Shown one piece after another: positions 1-8,138 of a stretch of DNA of 64,000 nucleotides. Position 1 is the first letter of the stretch, and each line of letters begins with the position of its first letter. A program made the translations under genes and the position numbers. This DNA is from Marinobacter sp. (lineage in GTDB: Bacteria; Pseudomonadota; Gammaproteobacteria; Pseudomonadales; Oleiphilaceae). The notes below the pieces were generated by a model. It was not told the origin of the DNA. It searched no databases and saw nothing but the letters and a program-made list of their open reading frames with translations. Location: NCBI GenBank assembly GCA_029264995.1, contig JAJUKC010000003.1:1-64000 (forward strand), in the 5' to 3' direction.

Positions 1-349
1 AGACGGTTTGGAGATCAGTTGCGGCACCTTGCGAAATCCGGGCAAATGTCAAAATCATGTAAATCCGTTAATGCGGTGCCACTTTAAAAGAATCCGGGTT
101 ATTGAACCACCCTGATCATCATAACTTTACAAATTTAATGTTTCGCTAAATCATGTAGTTAAATGCGCTATTGAAACGATTTTCTAGAGATATCAAGCGC
201 TCTTCTTTCATCGGAAACAGTCCACAGAATTACCGGAAATCAACACTCGGAAACGAAACCCTCCAACTCGCCATACAACTTGGTTACACTTGGCACGCTT
301 TGTGGGTTACTAAAGCAAATCACCAGATTCCAGATTAAGGACGAATATC
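1..349. other. AT-rich intergenic region upstream of galU
   Basis: No convincing gene is visible in this stretch. It is clearly more AT-rich than the neighbouring coding DNA, as expected for a promoter-bearing spacer before galU. I could not find a well-spaced -35/-10 pair. A short minus-strand reading frame is open from an ATG at 58 to the left edge, but it is only 19 codons long and has no clear ribosome binding site. Confidence 0.6.
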
Positions 350-1186
350 ATGATCAAAAAGTGCCTCTTCCCGGTTGCCGGATACGGCACCCGTTTCCTT
401 CCGGCCACCAAGGCCATGCCCAAGGAAATTCTGCCGATCGTTAACAAGCCTCTGGTGCAGTACGGGGTGGAGGAAGCCGCCGATGCTGGCATTCATGAGT
501 TCGGCTTTGTCACTGGCCGCGGCAAACGCGCCATCGAGGATCATTTTGATATCAGTTACGAGCTGGAGCACCAGATTGCCGGCACCGGTAAAGAAGGCCT
601 GCTTACCTCAATCCGGGACCTGATCAACAACAACACCTTTGCTTTCACCCGCCAGAGTGAAATGAAAGGACTGGGCCATGCCATCCTCACCGGCCGCAAC
701 CTGGTGGGCGACAACCCGTTTGCGGTCGTGCTGGCAGATGACTTCTGCGTGGGCCCGGAAGATGGTGACGGCGTTCTGACCCAGATGGTCAAGCTGTATA
801 ACCAGTTCCGCTGCTCCATTGTGGCCATTGAAGAAGTACCGGAAGACGAAACCCACAAGTACGGTGTGATTGCGGGTGAATCCATGAAGGATGGCCTTTA
901 CCGTATTACCGACATGGTGGAGAAACCGGCACCGGAAGACGCGCCCAGCAACCTGGCGATTATCGGCCGCTACATTCTTACTCCGGACATTTTCGACATT
1001 ATCGAGCGTACATCGCCGGGCAAGAATGGTGAGGTTCAGATTACCGATGCCCTGCTGGAGCAGGCGAAGAACGGTTGCGTGCTGGCCTACCAGTTCAAAG
1101 GTCAGCGTTTTGACTGCGGCAGCATCGACGGTTTCGTGGAGGCCACCAACTTCGTTTACGAGAACATCTACAAGAAGGGAAAGTGA
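350..1186 (+). CDS. galU: UTP-glucose-1-phosphate uridylyltransferase
   Basis: This 278-residue cytoplasmic enzyme makes UDP-glucose from UTP and glucose-1-phosphate, the precursor for several surface polysaccharides. The nucleotidyltransferase signature GYGTRFLPATKAMPK lies at residues 11-25, an LADD metal-binding segment lies near residue 125, and a VEKP motif follows further on. The length matches the Pseudomonas-type GalU, which is shorter than the E. coli form. The ATG is preceded by an AAGGA ribosome binding site. The gene stands alone and converges with a regulator gene. Its product feeds Ugd at 28916 and GalE at 30296 in the same window. Confidence 0.96.
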   Translation: MIKKCLFPVAGYGTRFLPATKAMPKEILPIVNKPLVQYGVEEAADAGIHEFGFVTGRGKRAIEDHFDISYELEHQIAGTGKEGLLTSIRDLINNNTFAFTRQSEMKGLGHAILTGRNLVGDNPFAVVLADDFCVGPEDGDGVLTQMVKLYNQFRCSIVAIEEVPEDETHKYGVIAGESMKDGLYRITDMVEKPAPEDAPSNLAIIGRYILTPDIFDIIERTSPGKNGEVQITDALLEQAKNGCVLAYQFKGQRFDCGSIDGFVEATNFVYENIYKKGK

Positions 1187-1202
1187 AGGCCATCCAGGCC
1201 CT

Positions 1203-1619
1203 TTAGCGACCCAATAGCTGCAACACCATGCGCCGGTTATCTGCACTTGCCTTGCGGAACCGGCGCAGCAGCTCGGTTTCGTCATCACTGAGCTGGATGC
1301 GATTGATCTCCTGCTCGAGCTCCTTCAGCGCCACCGACAGATCATCGCTGTTACTGAATGCCAACCCCGGCAGTTCCAGTTGCCCATCCTCGCCGTCATC
1401 GTCCATATCCAGCAGGCGTTCCAGCGGTGTTTCGGTTTTCAGGCAAAAATCCAGCAGTTCACTGACTCCGGGATACCCTCTCTGGCGCGCGTCCGTCGCT
1501 TCCCAGCTGCGAACACGGGCCTCGTCCACGCCGCACATTTCAGCCACATCCCCCAGGGACAGCTGGCCCTGCTCCCGAATACGACGCAGACGACGGTTAA
1601 AAGATTGCAGGTACCGCAT
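1203..1619 (-). CDS. XRE-type helix-turn-helix transcriptional regulator
   Basis: This 138-residue protein has an N-terminal helix-turn-helix (about residues 10-35, with LSLGDVAEMCGVDEARVRSWE), an acidic middle (DMDDDGEDGQLELPG) and a C-terminal helical segment with the pattern DETELLRRFR. That pattern recurs at the ends of many XRE regulators. I chose the ATG at 1619 because an upstream extension to 1874 has no regulator-like sequence. The gene is divergent from a damaged ORF starting at 1738, so it may have controlled it. The target and ligand are unknown. Confidence 0.8.
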   Translation of the reverse strand: MRYLQSFNRRLRRIREQGQLSLGDVAEMCGVDEARVRSWEATDARQRGYPGVSELLDFCLKTETPLERLLDMDDDGEDGQLELPGLAFSNSDDLSVALKELEQEINRIQLSDDETELLRRFRKASADNRRMVLQLLGR

Positions 1620-1737
1620 GGCTCCGTGCCCCTGAAAAGTTGGCCGAAAAAGTGAATCAAACCGGAAATGTATCGTACATATAGCTTTGGACACAATCTG
1701 CCTATACTGAAACGAACAACGAACGAGCAGGTACCAC

Positions 1738-2093
1738 ATGGCAAATGACGCACTGGACACCGATAACGCCTGGGATCTGGTACTCAGCGCGATCAACCGG
1801 AGCAATATCACCCTGCCCGTGCCCGGTTCTGAGCAGCCTGCGGTGAAAATCAACGGCAAAAGCTGGGAACTCATTCAGCCAGCCACCACCTGTTCACCGA
1901 CGGCGAAGCCCCTACCCTGCATCTGATTGCCGGTGACTATCAGCCAGGCCCCAAATCGCTGGATCCGTCCGGGGTTACGACCGTGCCCTGCCTGGGCTCT
2001 GCTTAAAACAAAGCCCCGGTTTCTCCCGAACGTATCCTGCAGGTGTTACAGGATTTTGGACTTCGCAAAATATTTTCTGGCCAAAGCCTTTGA
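1738..2093 (+). pseudogene. Frameshifted and interrupted ORF of unknown function
   Basis: An ATG at 1738 opens a frame of 62 codons ending at 1926. From about 1870 the coding character moves to another frame, which reads HHLFTDGEAPTLHLIAGDYQ and continues to a TAA near 1984. The same frame then resumes with SPERILQVLQDFGLRK to a TGA at 2093. Third positions in the shifted frame are rich in G and C, as in real genes here, while the original frame loses that bias. This fits a gene of about 118 codons with one frameshift and one nonsense codon. I do not recognise the family. A sequencing error is an alternative for the frameshift but would not explain the stop codon. Confidence 0.5.
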
Positions 2094-2739
2094 TCTGCCA
2101 ACCGGCTTCTGGTTAATCACCTTTGCGTTCTATCTCGGGCAAAGTGTACTTATCCTCCGGCACTGGCGGTGGCAGACCGACTTCGGCTGGGCCAACCGCG
2201 CCACGCTGCTGCGGTCGGTTCTGGTGCTGGCGCTGGTTGGCTGGGCTCCGTTCCTCGGTGACCACTCCTCTTCAGCAACCTCAACCGAGCTCTGGAGCTA
2301 TGCGGTTATCAGCCTGATCGCCCTGTTGTTGGACGGTGTCGACGGCAAAATCGCCCGGGCAACAGGAAGCCATAGCGCCTTCGGTGCCCGTTTCGATATG
2401 GAGCTGGACGCGCTCTTTATCCTCGGGCTGTGCATTGCCACACTGGCTCTGGAGAAAGCCGGTAGCTGGGTACTTGCCCTGGGCCTGATGCGCTATCTGT
2501 TCATATTGGCCAGTTGGCCGTTGCCCTGGCTGAATAACCCGCTGCCAGACCGCTTCCGACGTAAGGCCATCTGTGTCTGGCAGGTGGTCACTCTGATGGT
2601 AGCTGTTGTTCCCATTACCCCTGCACTGTTTGCCAGCCTAACACTCGGGCTCGCTCTGGTATTACTTGCCTGGTCCTTTTTTATGGACGTGCGCTGGCTC
2701 TTCCAAAGGAGACAAAATCATGAAACTGTCATTTCCTGA
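2056..2739 (+). CDS. CDP-alcohol phosphatidyltransferase family membrane protein
   Basis: The protein carries the complete family signature D-x2-DG-x2-AR-x8-G-x3-D-x3-D, starting at LDGVDGKIAR and ending at DMELD. These Asp residues bind the metal and the CDP-linked substrate. Several hydrophobic membrane segments surround it, so it should be an inner-membrane enzyme that transfers a phosphatidyl-type or similar group to an alcohol; the substrate cannot be read from the sequence. The frame is open from an ATG at 1927, but the first 43 residues look non-coding and overlap the damaged ORF. I therefore favour the TTG at 2056, with AGGTG ten bases upstream. It overlaps the next gene by 20 bases. 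Confidence 0.75.
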   Translation: MDFAKYFLAKAFDLPTGFWLITFAFYLGQSVLILRHWRWQTDFGWANRATLLRSVLVLALVGWAPFLGDHSSSATSTELWSYAVISLIALLLDGVDGKIARATGSHSAFGARFDMELDALFILGLCIATLALEKAGSWVLALGLMRYLFILASWPLPWLNNPLPDRFRRKAICVWQVVTLMVAVVPITPALFASLTLGLALVLLAWSFFMDVRWLFQRRQNHETVIS

Positions 2740-3322
2740 AGCACTGGCAACCTCGATTCTGCTGACGACGGCTACGAGTGTCTATGCAGAGCCGGCGAAG
2801 TTCGAAGTGGACGAAGAGCACTTCTCCATGAGCTTTGAAATCATGCACATCGGCTACGCCCCGGTGATGGGCATGTTCCGGGATATTGAAGGTCAGTTTG
2901 AATACAACGAAGAAACCGGAGAACTGAATTCCGGGAAGCTGGTTTTCAAAGCCAGCAGTGTCTTTACCAACCACGATAAACGGGACGACCACCTCCGCAA
3001 GCCCGATTTTCTGGACGCCAGCAAACACCCGGACATTACCTTCGTAGTGAGTGACTTTGAAAAAACCGGGGACAATACCGGCATAGTGACCGGTGACCTG
3101 ACCTTGCTGGGGCAGACCCGGCCGGTCGACGTGAACGTCACCCTCAACAAAGCGGCGGAGTATCCCATCGGCCATGAGGACTACACCCTGGGCATCAGCG
3201 CAGAGGCTGTCATCAACCGCAGCGATTGGGGCATGACCTACGGCCTGGAAAACGGACTGGTGGGAGATGAGGTGCGGCTGCGCTTCGGCTTTGAGGCCAT
3301 CAAAGACAGTGGCTGGTTCTGA
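2720..3322 (+). CDS. YceI family periplasmic protein
   Basis: This 200-residue protein has a signal peptide ending at about VYA (residue 23). A YceI-like domain follows, with the typical features FEVDEEHFSMSFEIMHIGY near the mature N-terminus, a central KRDDHLRKPDFLDASKHP segment and a late GDEVRLRF strand. YceI proteins form lipocalin-like barrels that bind isoprenoid or other amphipathic molecules. The ATG at 2720 has an AAAGGAG site and lies inside the 3' end of the phosphatidyltransferase gene, so the two are probably translated together. A lipid-related role is an inference from family and neighbour. Confidence 0.85.
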   Translation: MKLSFPEALATSILLTTATSVYAEPAKFEVDEEHFSMSFEIMHIGYAPVMGMFRDIEGQFEYNEETGELNSGKLVFKASSVFTNHDKRDDHLRKPDFLDASKHPDITFVVSDFEKTGDNTGIVTGDLTLLGQTRPVDVNVTLNKAAEYPIGHEDYTLGISAEAVINRSDWGMTYGLENGLVGDEVRLRFGFEAIKDSGWF

Positions 3323-3451
3323 GTTTGAGAACCGTCTCGCAAAACGACATAAAACCTCTGCTATTCCGGCCTAATTTTTTGCCGTTTAAGACAATCCGAC
3401 CCTATGGTCAAAAGTTAACCAAGCCTTCAATAACAATAACGGGGTCTGACA

Positions 3452-4516
3452 ATGCCGTACCGGGCATTAAGCATAAGCCTGACCATCACCGTCGGTGTGG
3501 CCGGTGCCGTGTGGCTGCTCTCGGCCGAGAACGAGGGCAGCTTCCGGGGCCTTCAGCAAGACACCACCACTTCCGTTCCGGAAACGGTTTCCAATCAGGA
3601 GTCGGCCGCCGAGGCCAAATCTGCCGGGCCTGTTTCCAAACCACCCTCCGATAACGCATTGGGGTTCATGCTGGCAAGTGTCGCAGACGAATACCAACAG
3701 ACCATTCGGTACCCGGACTATTCGGTGCCGCTGAGCAAAGCTCAGGCAGAGGCTTACCAGGGTAACCGCTACCACCCGGTCGTGCTTCCGCTGGAGGGCG
3801 ATGGCAGATTTGTAGTGACGCTGGACAAATTCCGCTTCAGCCAGGGTGAACCGATTCTGGTGGTAGCCTCCCTGAATGGTCGCCAGGTGTTCGGCCAGTC
3901 ACTGTCTGCCACCCTGGAGACCGCCGTAGAGCGGGACCGGGTAGCCTCTGCCCAGCTGGAGAATGCGGATCCCGGTTATTACCAGGGCACCGTCAGTTCC
4001 GATCATGCTCCCGGCGAGTACCGGTTGATTGTGGAAGCCCGGGTAGACGGCAAGCCCGTTCGTCATGTGTCTTCATTGACCATCGAACCGGATCTGGGCA
4101 GCTTCGAGGGCCTGGAAACCGCCTATGTGTCTGGTAACGACCTGGTCATCCCCGTGCGCTTCGACCCGGAGCAATCTGGCTACTACGCCCTCTCTGCACA
4201 GCTCTACAGCGGCGAAACGCCGCTGGCCCAATTACAACAGGAAACGGCCCTGGGCAGCAGCTCGGCCGTCATTCGCCTGAAAGCCCATGGCAGCGTGTTA
4301 GCCAATCGCGACATTCAGGGCCCCCTGCAACTCAGGCATTTGCAGATACGCCGGTTACCCGCCACCCCGGGCGACCGCACCGATTACGCCTTCGGCCCCG
4401 AGGAAGGCTATGAATTTTCACCGCCGGATCTGGACGGCCTCCGAGACCAGCCGGCGATGAATCCCGAATCAGAGCAACGGGCCGCCCTGCTCCGGCAGCT
4501 GGCGGACAAGTTCTGA
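3452..4516 (+). CDS. Exported or membrane-anchored protein of unknown function, lipase neighbour
   Basis: I do not recognise this 354-residue protein. It has one hydrophobic segment at residues 7-24 with no clear cleavage site, then a Ser/Thr/Glu/Ala-rich linker to about residue 68. The rest appears beta-rich and may be two Ig-like sandwiches (about 100-208 and 212-325), with a charged helical tail ending RAALLRQLADKF. The stop is 40 bases before the lipase-like gene, so they probably share a transcript. A single N-terminal anchor, low-complexity linker and periplasmic domain beside a secreted lipase recall the layout of lipase foldases. The globular part does not look like the all-helical Lif fold, so any chaperone role is speculative. 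Confidence 0.7.
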   Translation: MPYRALSISLTITVGVAGAVWLLSAENEGSFRGLQQDTTTSVPETVSNQESAAEAKSAGPVSKPPSDNALGFMLASVADEYQQTIRYPDYSVPLSKAQAEAYQGNRYHPVVLPLEGDGRFVVTLDKFRFSQGEPILVVASLNGRQVFGQSLSATLETAVERDRVASAQLENADPGYYQGTVSSDHAPGEYRLIVEARVDGKPVRHVSSLTIEPDLGSFEGLETAYVSGNDLVIPVRFDPEQSGYYALSAQLYSGETPLAQLQQETALGSSSAVIRLKAHGSVLANRDIQGPLQLRHLQIRRLPATPGDRTDYAFGPEEGYEFSPPDLDGLRDQPAMNPESEQRAALLRQLADKF

Positions 4517-4556
4517 TAACACCACAACAATAAATCGGAAAGAAACGGAGCAACCA

Positions 4557-5645
4557 ATGACAATGAAAAGAAGAGGATGCCTGAAGAAAACCGCCCTCGC
4601 GACAGCACTGGCAGGCGGTCTGTTTGCCACTGGCGCAAGTGCGCAGTTGGCCGGCCATAACGTGATTCTGGTTCACGGCTTCATGATGGATGATCTGTCG
4701 AACCCACCGGCAAACTTCCAGGAAGTCCAGCAGGCTGGCGAAGATAACTGGCGGGAATACTGGCTGAACCGCGCCGAAGCCCGTATCGACTGGGCCAGCA
4801 ATGGCCGGGTAGAGGGTCAGATCGCCCAGCAGGCTTATCAGCAACTGCGACAAATCAGTCAGCAAGGGCTGTGTAACGACTACTGCGTTGTAGTCACCCA
4901 TTCCACCGGCGATCTGGTGACCCGCCATCTGCTGGAAAACCAAGCGCGCTGGCTGCAATCGGAAGGCCTGCAACCGCTGAAAATCCTGGCAGTACTGGAC
5001 ATGGCCGGTGCCGGTGGTGGCACGGAACTGGCCGACCTGGCCGTGAGCATTGCCTACAACGACAGCTGGTACAACTGGCCGGTGAAACAGGCGGTCAAAG
5101 CCTTTACCGGCATTGACCCGGAGCCGGATAATCTGGGTGTGGTCAACGATCTGCAGACCAACGTTGCCCGCAACCTGGCCGTCAGCCCCAACAGCATTCC
5201 GCGCCTGCGGTTCGTTGGCGGTGGCTCTTCCTACGGCGGTATCACCAAACCCTTTATTGATGGCACCGACGATGGCGTGGTTCCCACCCATTCCGCCTGC
5301 GGAGCAACCAGTGCCAGCGGCATTGATTCCTGCTCCAACAGCATCAGCCTGGCTGGTAAAGTCAGCGGGCAGAACGGCCCGTCCGGGTTGTATTACAACC
5401 ACTACCCGGTGCTGATGAGCGAGGGCGCCAACCATGGCGACGTGATCAATACCCAGACCGGCAACACCGCTGTCCCCGTGGTGAACAACACCACTCTGAA
5501 CGGCCTGCGTGTGGACTTTGCCAGCCGCACCTACAATCAGCGTGCGTGGTGGCAGTTCTGGGGCTCTGGCGACCAGTACATTGAAGTGCCGAACTCCAGC
5601 CAGACCAGTCTGTCCAATCTTGTTTACACCACACTCAACAACTGA
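4557..5645 (+). CDS. Secreted alpha/beta-hydrolase, triacylglycerol-lipase-like
   Basis: The 362-residue protein has a signal peptide ending ASA at residue 29. VILVHGF (36-42) supplies the oxyanion-hole strand. The nucleophile elbow is THSTG at 114-118 with Ser116, the acid is probably Asp238 or Asp239 in DGTDDGVVP, and the histidine is His293 in EGANHGD. Cys106/Cys110 and Cys248/Cys259 could form disulfides. This is a complete Ser-Asp-His set for an extracellular esterase or lipase. The elbow has Thr where the usual G-x-S-x-G has its first Gly. I chose the first ATG because CGGAG sits six bases upstream. It follows the unknown exported protein and is probably cotranscribed with it. Confidence 0.82.
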   Translation: MTMKRRGCLKKTALATALAGGLFATGASAQLAGHNVILVHGFMMDDLSNPPANFQEVQQAGEDNWREYWLNRAEARIDWASNGRVEGQIAQQAYQQLRQISQQGLCNDYCVVVTHSTGDLVTRHLLENQARWLQSEGLQPLKILAVLDMAGAGGGTELADLAVSIAYNDSWYNWPVKQAVKAFTGIDPEPDNLGVVNDLQTNVARNLAVSPNSIPRLRFVGGGSSYGGITKPFIDGTDDGVVPTHSACGATSASGIDSCSNSISLAGKVSGQNGPSGLYYNHYPVLMSEGANHGDVINTQTGNTAVPVVNNTTLNGLRVDFASRTYNQRAWWQFWGSGDQYIEVPNSSQTSLSNLVYTTLNN

Positions 5646-5761
5646 TCTATCGTTGTTGCAACGGCTCAGGGATGAGCCACTCCCTCGGTTTTCGCTGCTA
5701 TCTTTTTTAATTCGCAAACTATAGATTGAGCCCTCTGATTTTTATTGATGCCGGTTCAATC

Positions 5762-6721
5762 ATGTCTGACGCCCACAAATCCGATCTTTACCTGGTACTC
5801 GTTACCCTGCTGGCGGCGATTGGCTGGATGCTGTCTAAAGAGGCGGTTTTAATGATGCCGCCCCTGATGTTCATGGCGGCTCGCTTTCTGATTGCCGGCT
5901 CCTTTCTCGCCCTGCTGGCCTTACCCTCACTGTTAAGGCTTAGCCGGGACCAGATACTCCGAAGCCTGGGCGTGGGCTTTGTGTTCGGCATTGCCATGAC
6001 CTGCTGGATCATGGGGCTGTATCACACCGACAGCATGGGCGAGGGCGCGTTTCTGACCAGCCTGGGCGTGGTAATTGTCCCGATCATTGCCCGCACAGTA
6101 TTTGGCGAACAGCAGCCTTTGAGCACCTGGCTGGCGATACCGATTGCGGTGGCCGGTCTGGCGCTTTTGTCCCTCGAAAACGGCTTCAGGCCAGACCCGG
6201 GGCAGCTCTATTTCGTTCTGGCGGCAACCATCTTTGCCCTGTACTTCACGCTCAATACCCGCGCCGCCAACCAACGCATCGTGGTCGACAAGCAAGGCAA
6301 AACGGTGGAGAAAAAGAAAGTACCGGCACTGCCGCTGACGGCCATTGCCCTGCTTACCGTGGGGACCGTGACCTTGGCGGAGTCCGCTATCAGCGAACGT
6401 TGGACTCACACACTGACCAACCCCGAACCCATGCTCTATGTCTGGGTACTGGCCAGTGCCTTGATTGCCACAGCGGGACGTTTCCTGTTGCAGACCTATG
6501 CCCAGAGCCTGTCGGTTAACAGCCACGGTGTAGTGATACTGGTACTGGAACCGGTGTGGGTTGCTGTCTTCGCGGTTGCCTGGTTCGGCGAAACCATGAC
6601 CCTGCTGCAAATAGCCGGCTGCGCGCTGATTTTTGCCGCGCTTCTGGTCAATCGCTGGAACGCCCTGAGCCGCGCCATCAAGGCCCTGATGAAAGCGAAA
6701 AATCCCCCGCAAAGAGGTTGA
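5762..6721 (+). CDS. EamA/DMT family transporter
   Basis: This 319-residue protein has about ten hydrophobic helices arranged as two EamA repeats separated by a hydrophilic loop near the middle (KQGKTVEKKKVP). Features typical of the family are the first-helix segment LLAAIGWMLSKEAV, FLTSLGVVIVPI in the first repeat and VILVLEPVWVAVFA in the second. These inner-membrane proteins usually export small metabolites, but the substrate is not predictable here. The frame extends to a TTG at 5726, yet the ATG at 5762 gives the usual N-terminus. The stop codon overlaps the -35 element of the downstream tRNA promoter. Confidence 0.9.
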   Translation: MSDAHKSDLYLVLVTLLAAIGWMLSKEAVLMMPPLMFMAARFLIAGSFLALLALPSLLRLSRDQILRSLGVGFVFGIAMTCWIMGLYHTDSMGEGAFLTSLGVVIVPIIARTVFGEQQPLSTWLAIPIAVAGLALLSLENGFRPDPGQLYFVLAATIFALYFTLNTRAANQRIVVDKQGKTVEKKKVPALPLTAIALLTVGTVTLAESAISERWTHTLTNPEPMLYVWVLASALIATAGRFLLQTYAQSLSVNSHGVVILVLEPVWVAVFAVAWFGETMTLLQIAGCALIFAALLVNRWNALSRAIKALMKAKNPPQRG

Positions 6722-6746
6722 CCAGGGCACCCGAAATCCGTATATT
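6718..6746 (+). promoter_or_regulatory. Sigma-70-type promoter of tRNA-Val
   Basis: TTGACC at 6718-6723 and TATATT at 6741-6746 are separated by exactly 17 bases, a near-consensus sigma-70 promoter. Transcription would start around 6753, about a dozen bases before the tRNA. The -35 element overlaps the TGA stop of the transporter gene (6719-6721). Confidence 0.75.
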
Positions 6747-6764
6747 TCCACCCCGTTGCAGGAC

Positions 6765-6841
<77 letters not shown>

Positions 6842-6953
6842 ATCCTGCAGAGAAAGTCGCTTACAGCTTTGCTGGGCGGCTTTTTTTGTGTCCGGGAGTT
6901 TTCGTTGGCCATCATCTAAGCTGGAAAGTTGGAACTGGTTCATGGTTCTGACG

Positions 6954-7127
6954 CTACCAGCTATCCCCGTCTTTTTTATCCTTCGCCTCCTGTTCCGCTT
7001 TGCGCTGACGAATCTTCTCAAGCTTTTCTTTGGGGATTTTCATATTTGCCCCATCTCGCAGTAAAAGCAGGCTTCCGACAATCATCGCGAAGGCGGCGAA
7101 TATAAACAGCCAGCCAATCATTGGCAT
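6954..7127 (-). CDS. Small DUF2897-like membrane protein
   Basis: This 57-residue ORF is easily missed. An ATG at 7127 has AGGAG eight bases upstream. The product has one N-terminal membrane helix (about residues 5-23, MIGWLFIFAAFAMIVGSLLL), then GANMKIPKEK, and ends in a strongly charged tail (KAEQEAKDKKDGDSW). One helix, an NMK(I/L)PK motif and an acidic-basic tail ending in W match my recollection of the DUF2897 family of gammaproteobacteria, whose function is unknown. It lies between tRNA-Val and a pseudouridine synthase gene and appears to be a single-gene unit. Confidence 0.8.
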   Translation of the reverse strand: MPMIGWLFIFAAFAMIVGSLLLLRDGANMKIPKEKLEKIRQRKAEQEAKDKKDGDSW

Positions 7128-7283
7128 GTCGATAACTCCTTGAGGTGGCTTTTACTCAGTGTACACTCTCAGCGCTTGCTGTCATCAATGTGCCTTGAGG
7201 CACAAGCGCCTTGTCGACACTTTCCCCGCTCCGTATTATTGCCGGCAATCATCGTGAATCCTCTCCTTTCGGGCAAAACTCCA

Positions 7284-8087
7284 ATGCGCAAACAGTTTGA
7301 TGTCACCGTAGACCAGAGCACGACGACTGTGGATGCGCTTGCAGGCGCCTCGGGCCTGCCCAAGCAGCGCATCAAGGATGCCATGGCCAAAGGCGCGTGC
7401 TGGTGGACACAGAAGGGAAAACAGGTGCGTTTGCGCAAGGCCAAGCGGGAACTGAAACCCGGTACCCGTATTCAGCTGTTCTACGATGATCAGGTGTTGG
7501 CGCGCAAGCCGGAAACACCGAAGCTGCTGGAGAATAAAGGTCGTTACAGTATCTGGTTCAAACCCCACGGGCTGTTATCACAAGGGTCTCAATGGGGCGA
7601 CCACTGCAGCTTGCTGCGCCTGGCAGAAATTAAACTGAACACACCCTGCTTTCTGGTACACCGCCTGGACGCTGACGCTGCGGGCCTGATGTTGATTGCC
7701 CATGATGGCAAGGCCGCGGCGGCCCTTTCAGAATTGTTTGCCGGGCGCGCCATGACCAAGATCTACCGGGCGCGGGTCGCCGGCAACCTGATGGCGGATG
7801 ATCTTCGCCTCGACACGCCACTGGATGGCAAGGACTCAATCAGCCGCGTGACGACACTGAACCGGGATGAGGAATCAGACACAACGGATGTGGAGATACG
7901 AATTGAAACCGGCCGTAAACACCAGATCCGTCGACACCTGGCCGGCATTGGTCACCCGATTGTCGGAGATCGGCTGTATGGCACGGCCAATCCGGCCGGC
8001 CTGCAGCTTACCGCTGTTGAGCTGGCATTCCAGTGCCCCCTCACCCGTAAACCCCAGGTATTCAGACTTCCCGAACAGCTGCCATAA
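7284..8087 (+). CDS. RluA-family pseudouridine synthase
   Basis: The 267-residue protein has an N-terminal basic region resembling an S4-like RNA-binding segment (residues 15-65). A pseudouridine synthase domain follows with the active-site motif HRLDADAAGLML at 126-137, where Asp129 is the catalytic aspartate. Later motifs are KIYRARV and GRKHQIRRHLAGIGHPIVGDRLYG. It should convert specific uridines in rRNA or tRNA to pseudouridine; which ones cannot be told. The frame is open from a TTG at 7140, but the ATG at 7284 gives the natural N-terminus. It ends at a strong bidirectional terminator. Confidence 0.9.
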   Translation: MRKQFDVTVDQSTTTVDALAGASGLPKQRIKDAMAKGACWWTQKGKQVRLRKAKRELKPGTRIQLFYDDQVLARKPETPKLLENKGRYSIWFKPHGLLSQGSQWGDHCSLLRLAEIKLNTPCFLVHRLDADAAGLMLIAHDGKAAAALSELFAGRAMTKIYRARVAGNLMADDLRLDTPLDGKDSISRVTTLNRDEESDTTDVEIRIETGRKHQIRRHLAGIGHPIVGDRLYGTANPAGLQLTAVELAFQCPLTRKPQVFRLPEQLP

Positions 8088-8092
8088 ACAAG

Positions 8093-8120
8093 AAAGGCCA
8101 GCGTCACGGCTGGCCTTTTT
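8093..8120. terminator. Bidirectional intrinsic terminator
   Basis: AAAGGCCAGC (8093-8102) pairs with GCTGGCCTTT (8109-8118) around a six-base loop, followed by Ts on the plus strand and preceded by As. It sits between the converging pseudouridine synthase and epimerase genes and can serve both. Confidence 0.88.
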
Positions 8121-8138
8121 CCAAGCGATGATGGACGT

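Noticed and set aside
1..58. Minus-strand frame open from an ATG at 58 to the left edge
   Set aside because: It has only 19 codons, no clear ribosome binding site and no recognisable motif; it may be a real gene start, but this cannot be supported.
283..310. TTGGCAC-like sequence resembling a sigma-54 promoter before galU
   Set aside because: The -24 half resembles the consensus, but no GC is found at the required spacing for the -12 half.
4332..5717. 461-codon minus-strand ORF opposite the lipase gene
   Set aside because: It is a shadow of the plus-strand lipase and its neighbour; it has no recognisable domain, and the plus strand has a signal peptide and catalytic triad.
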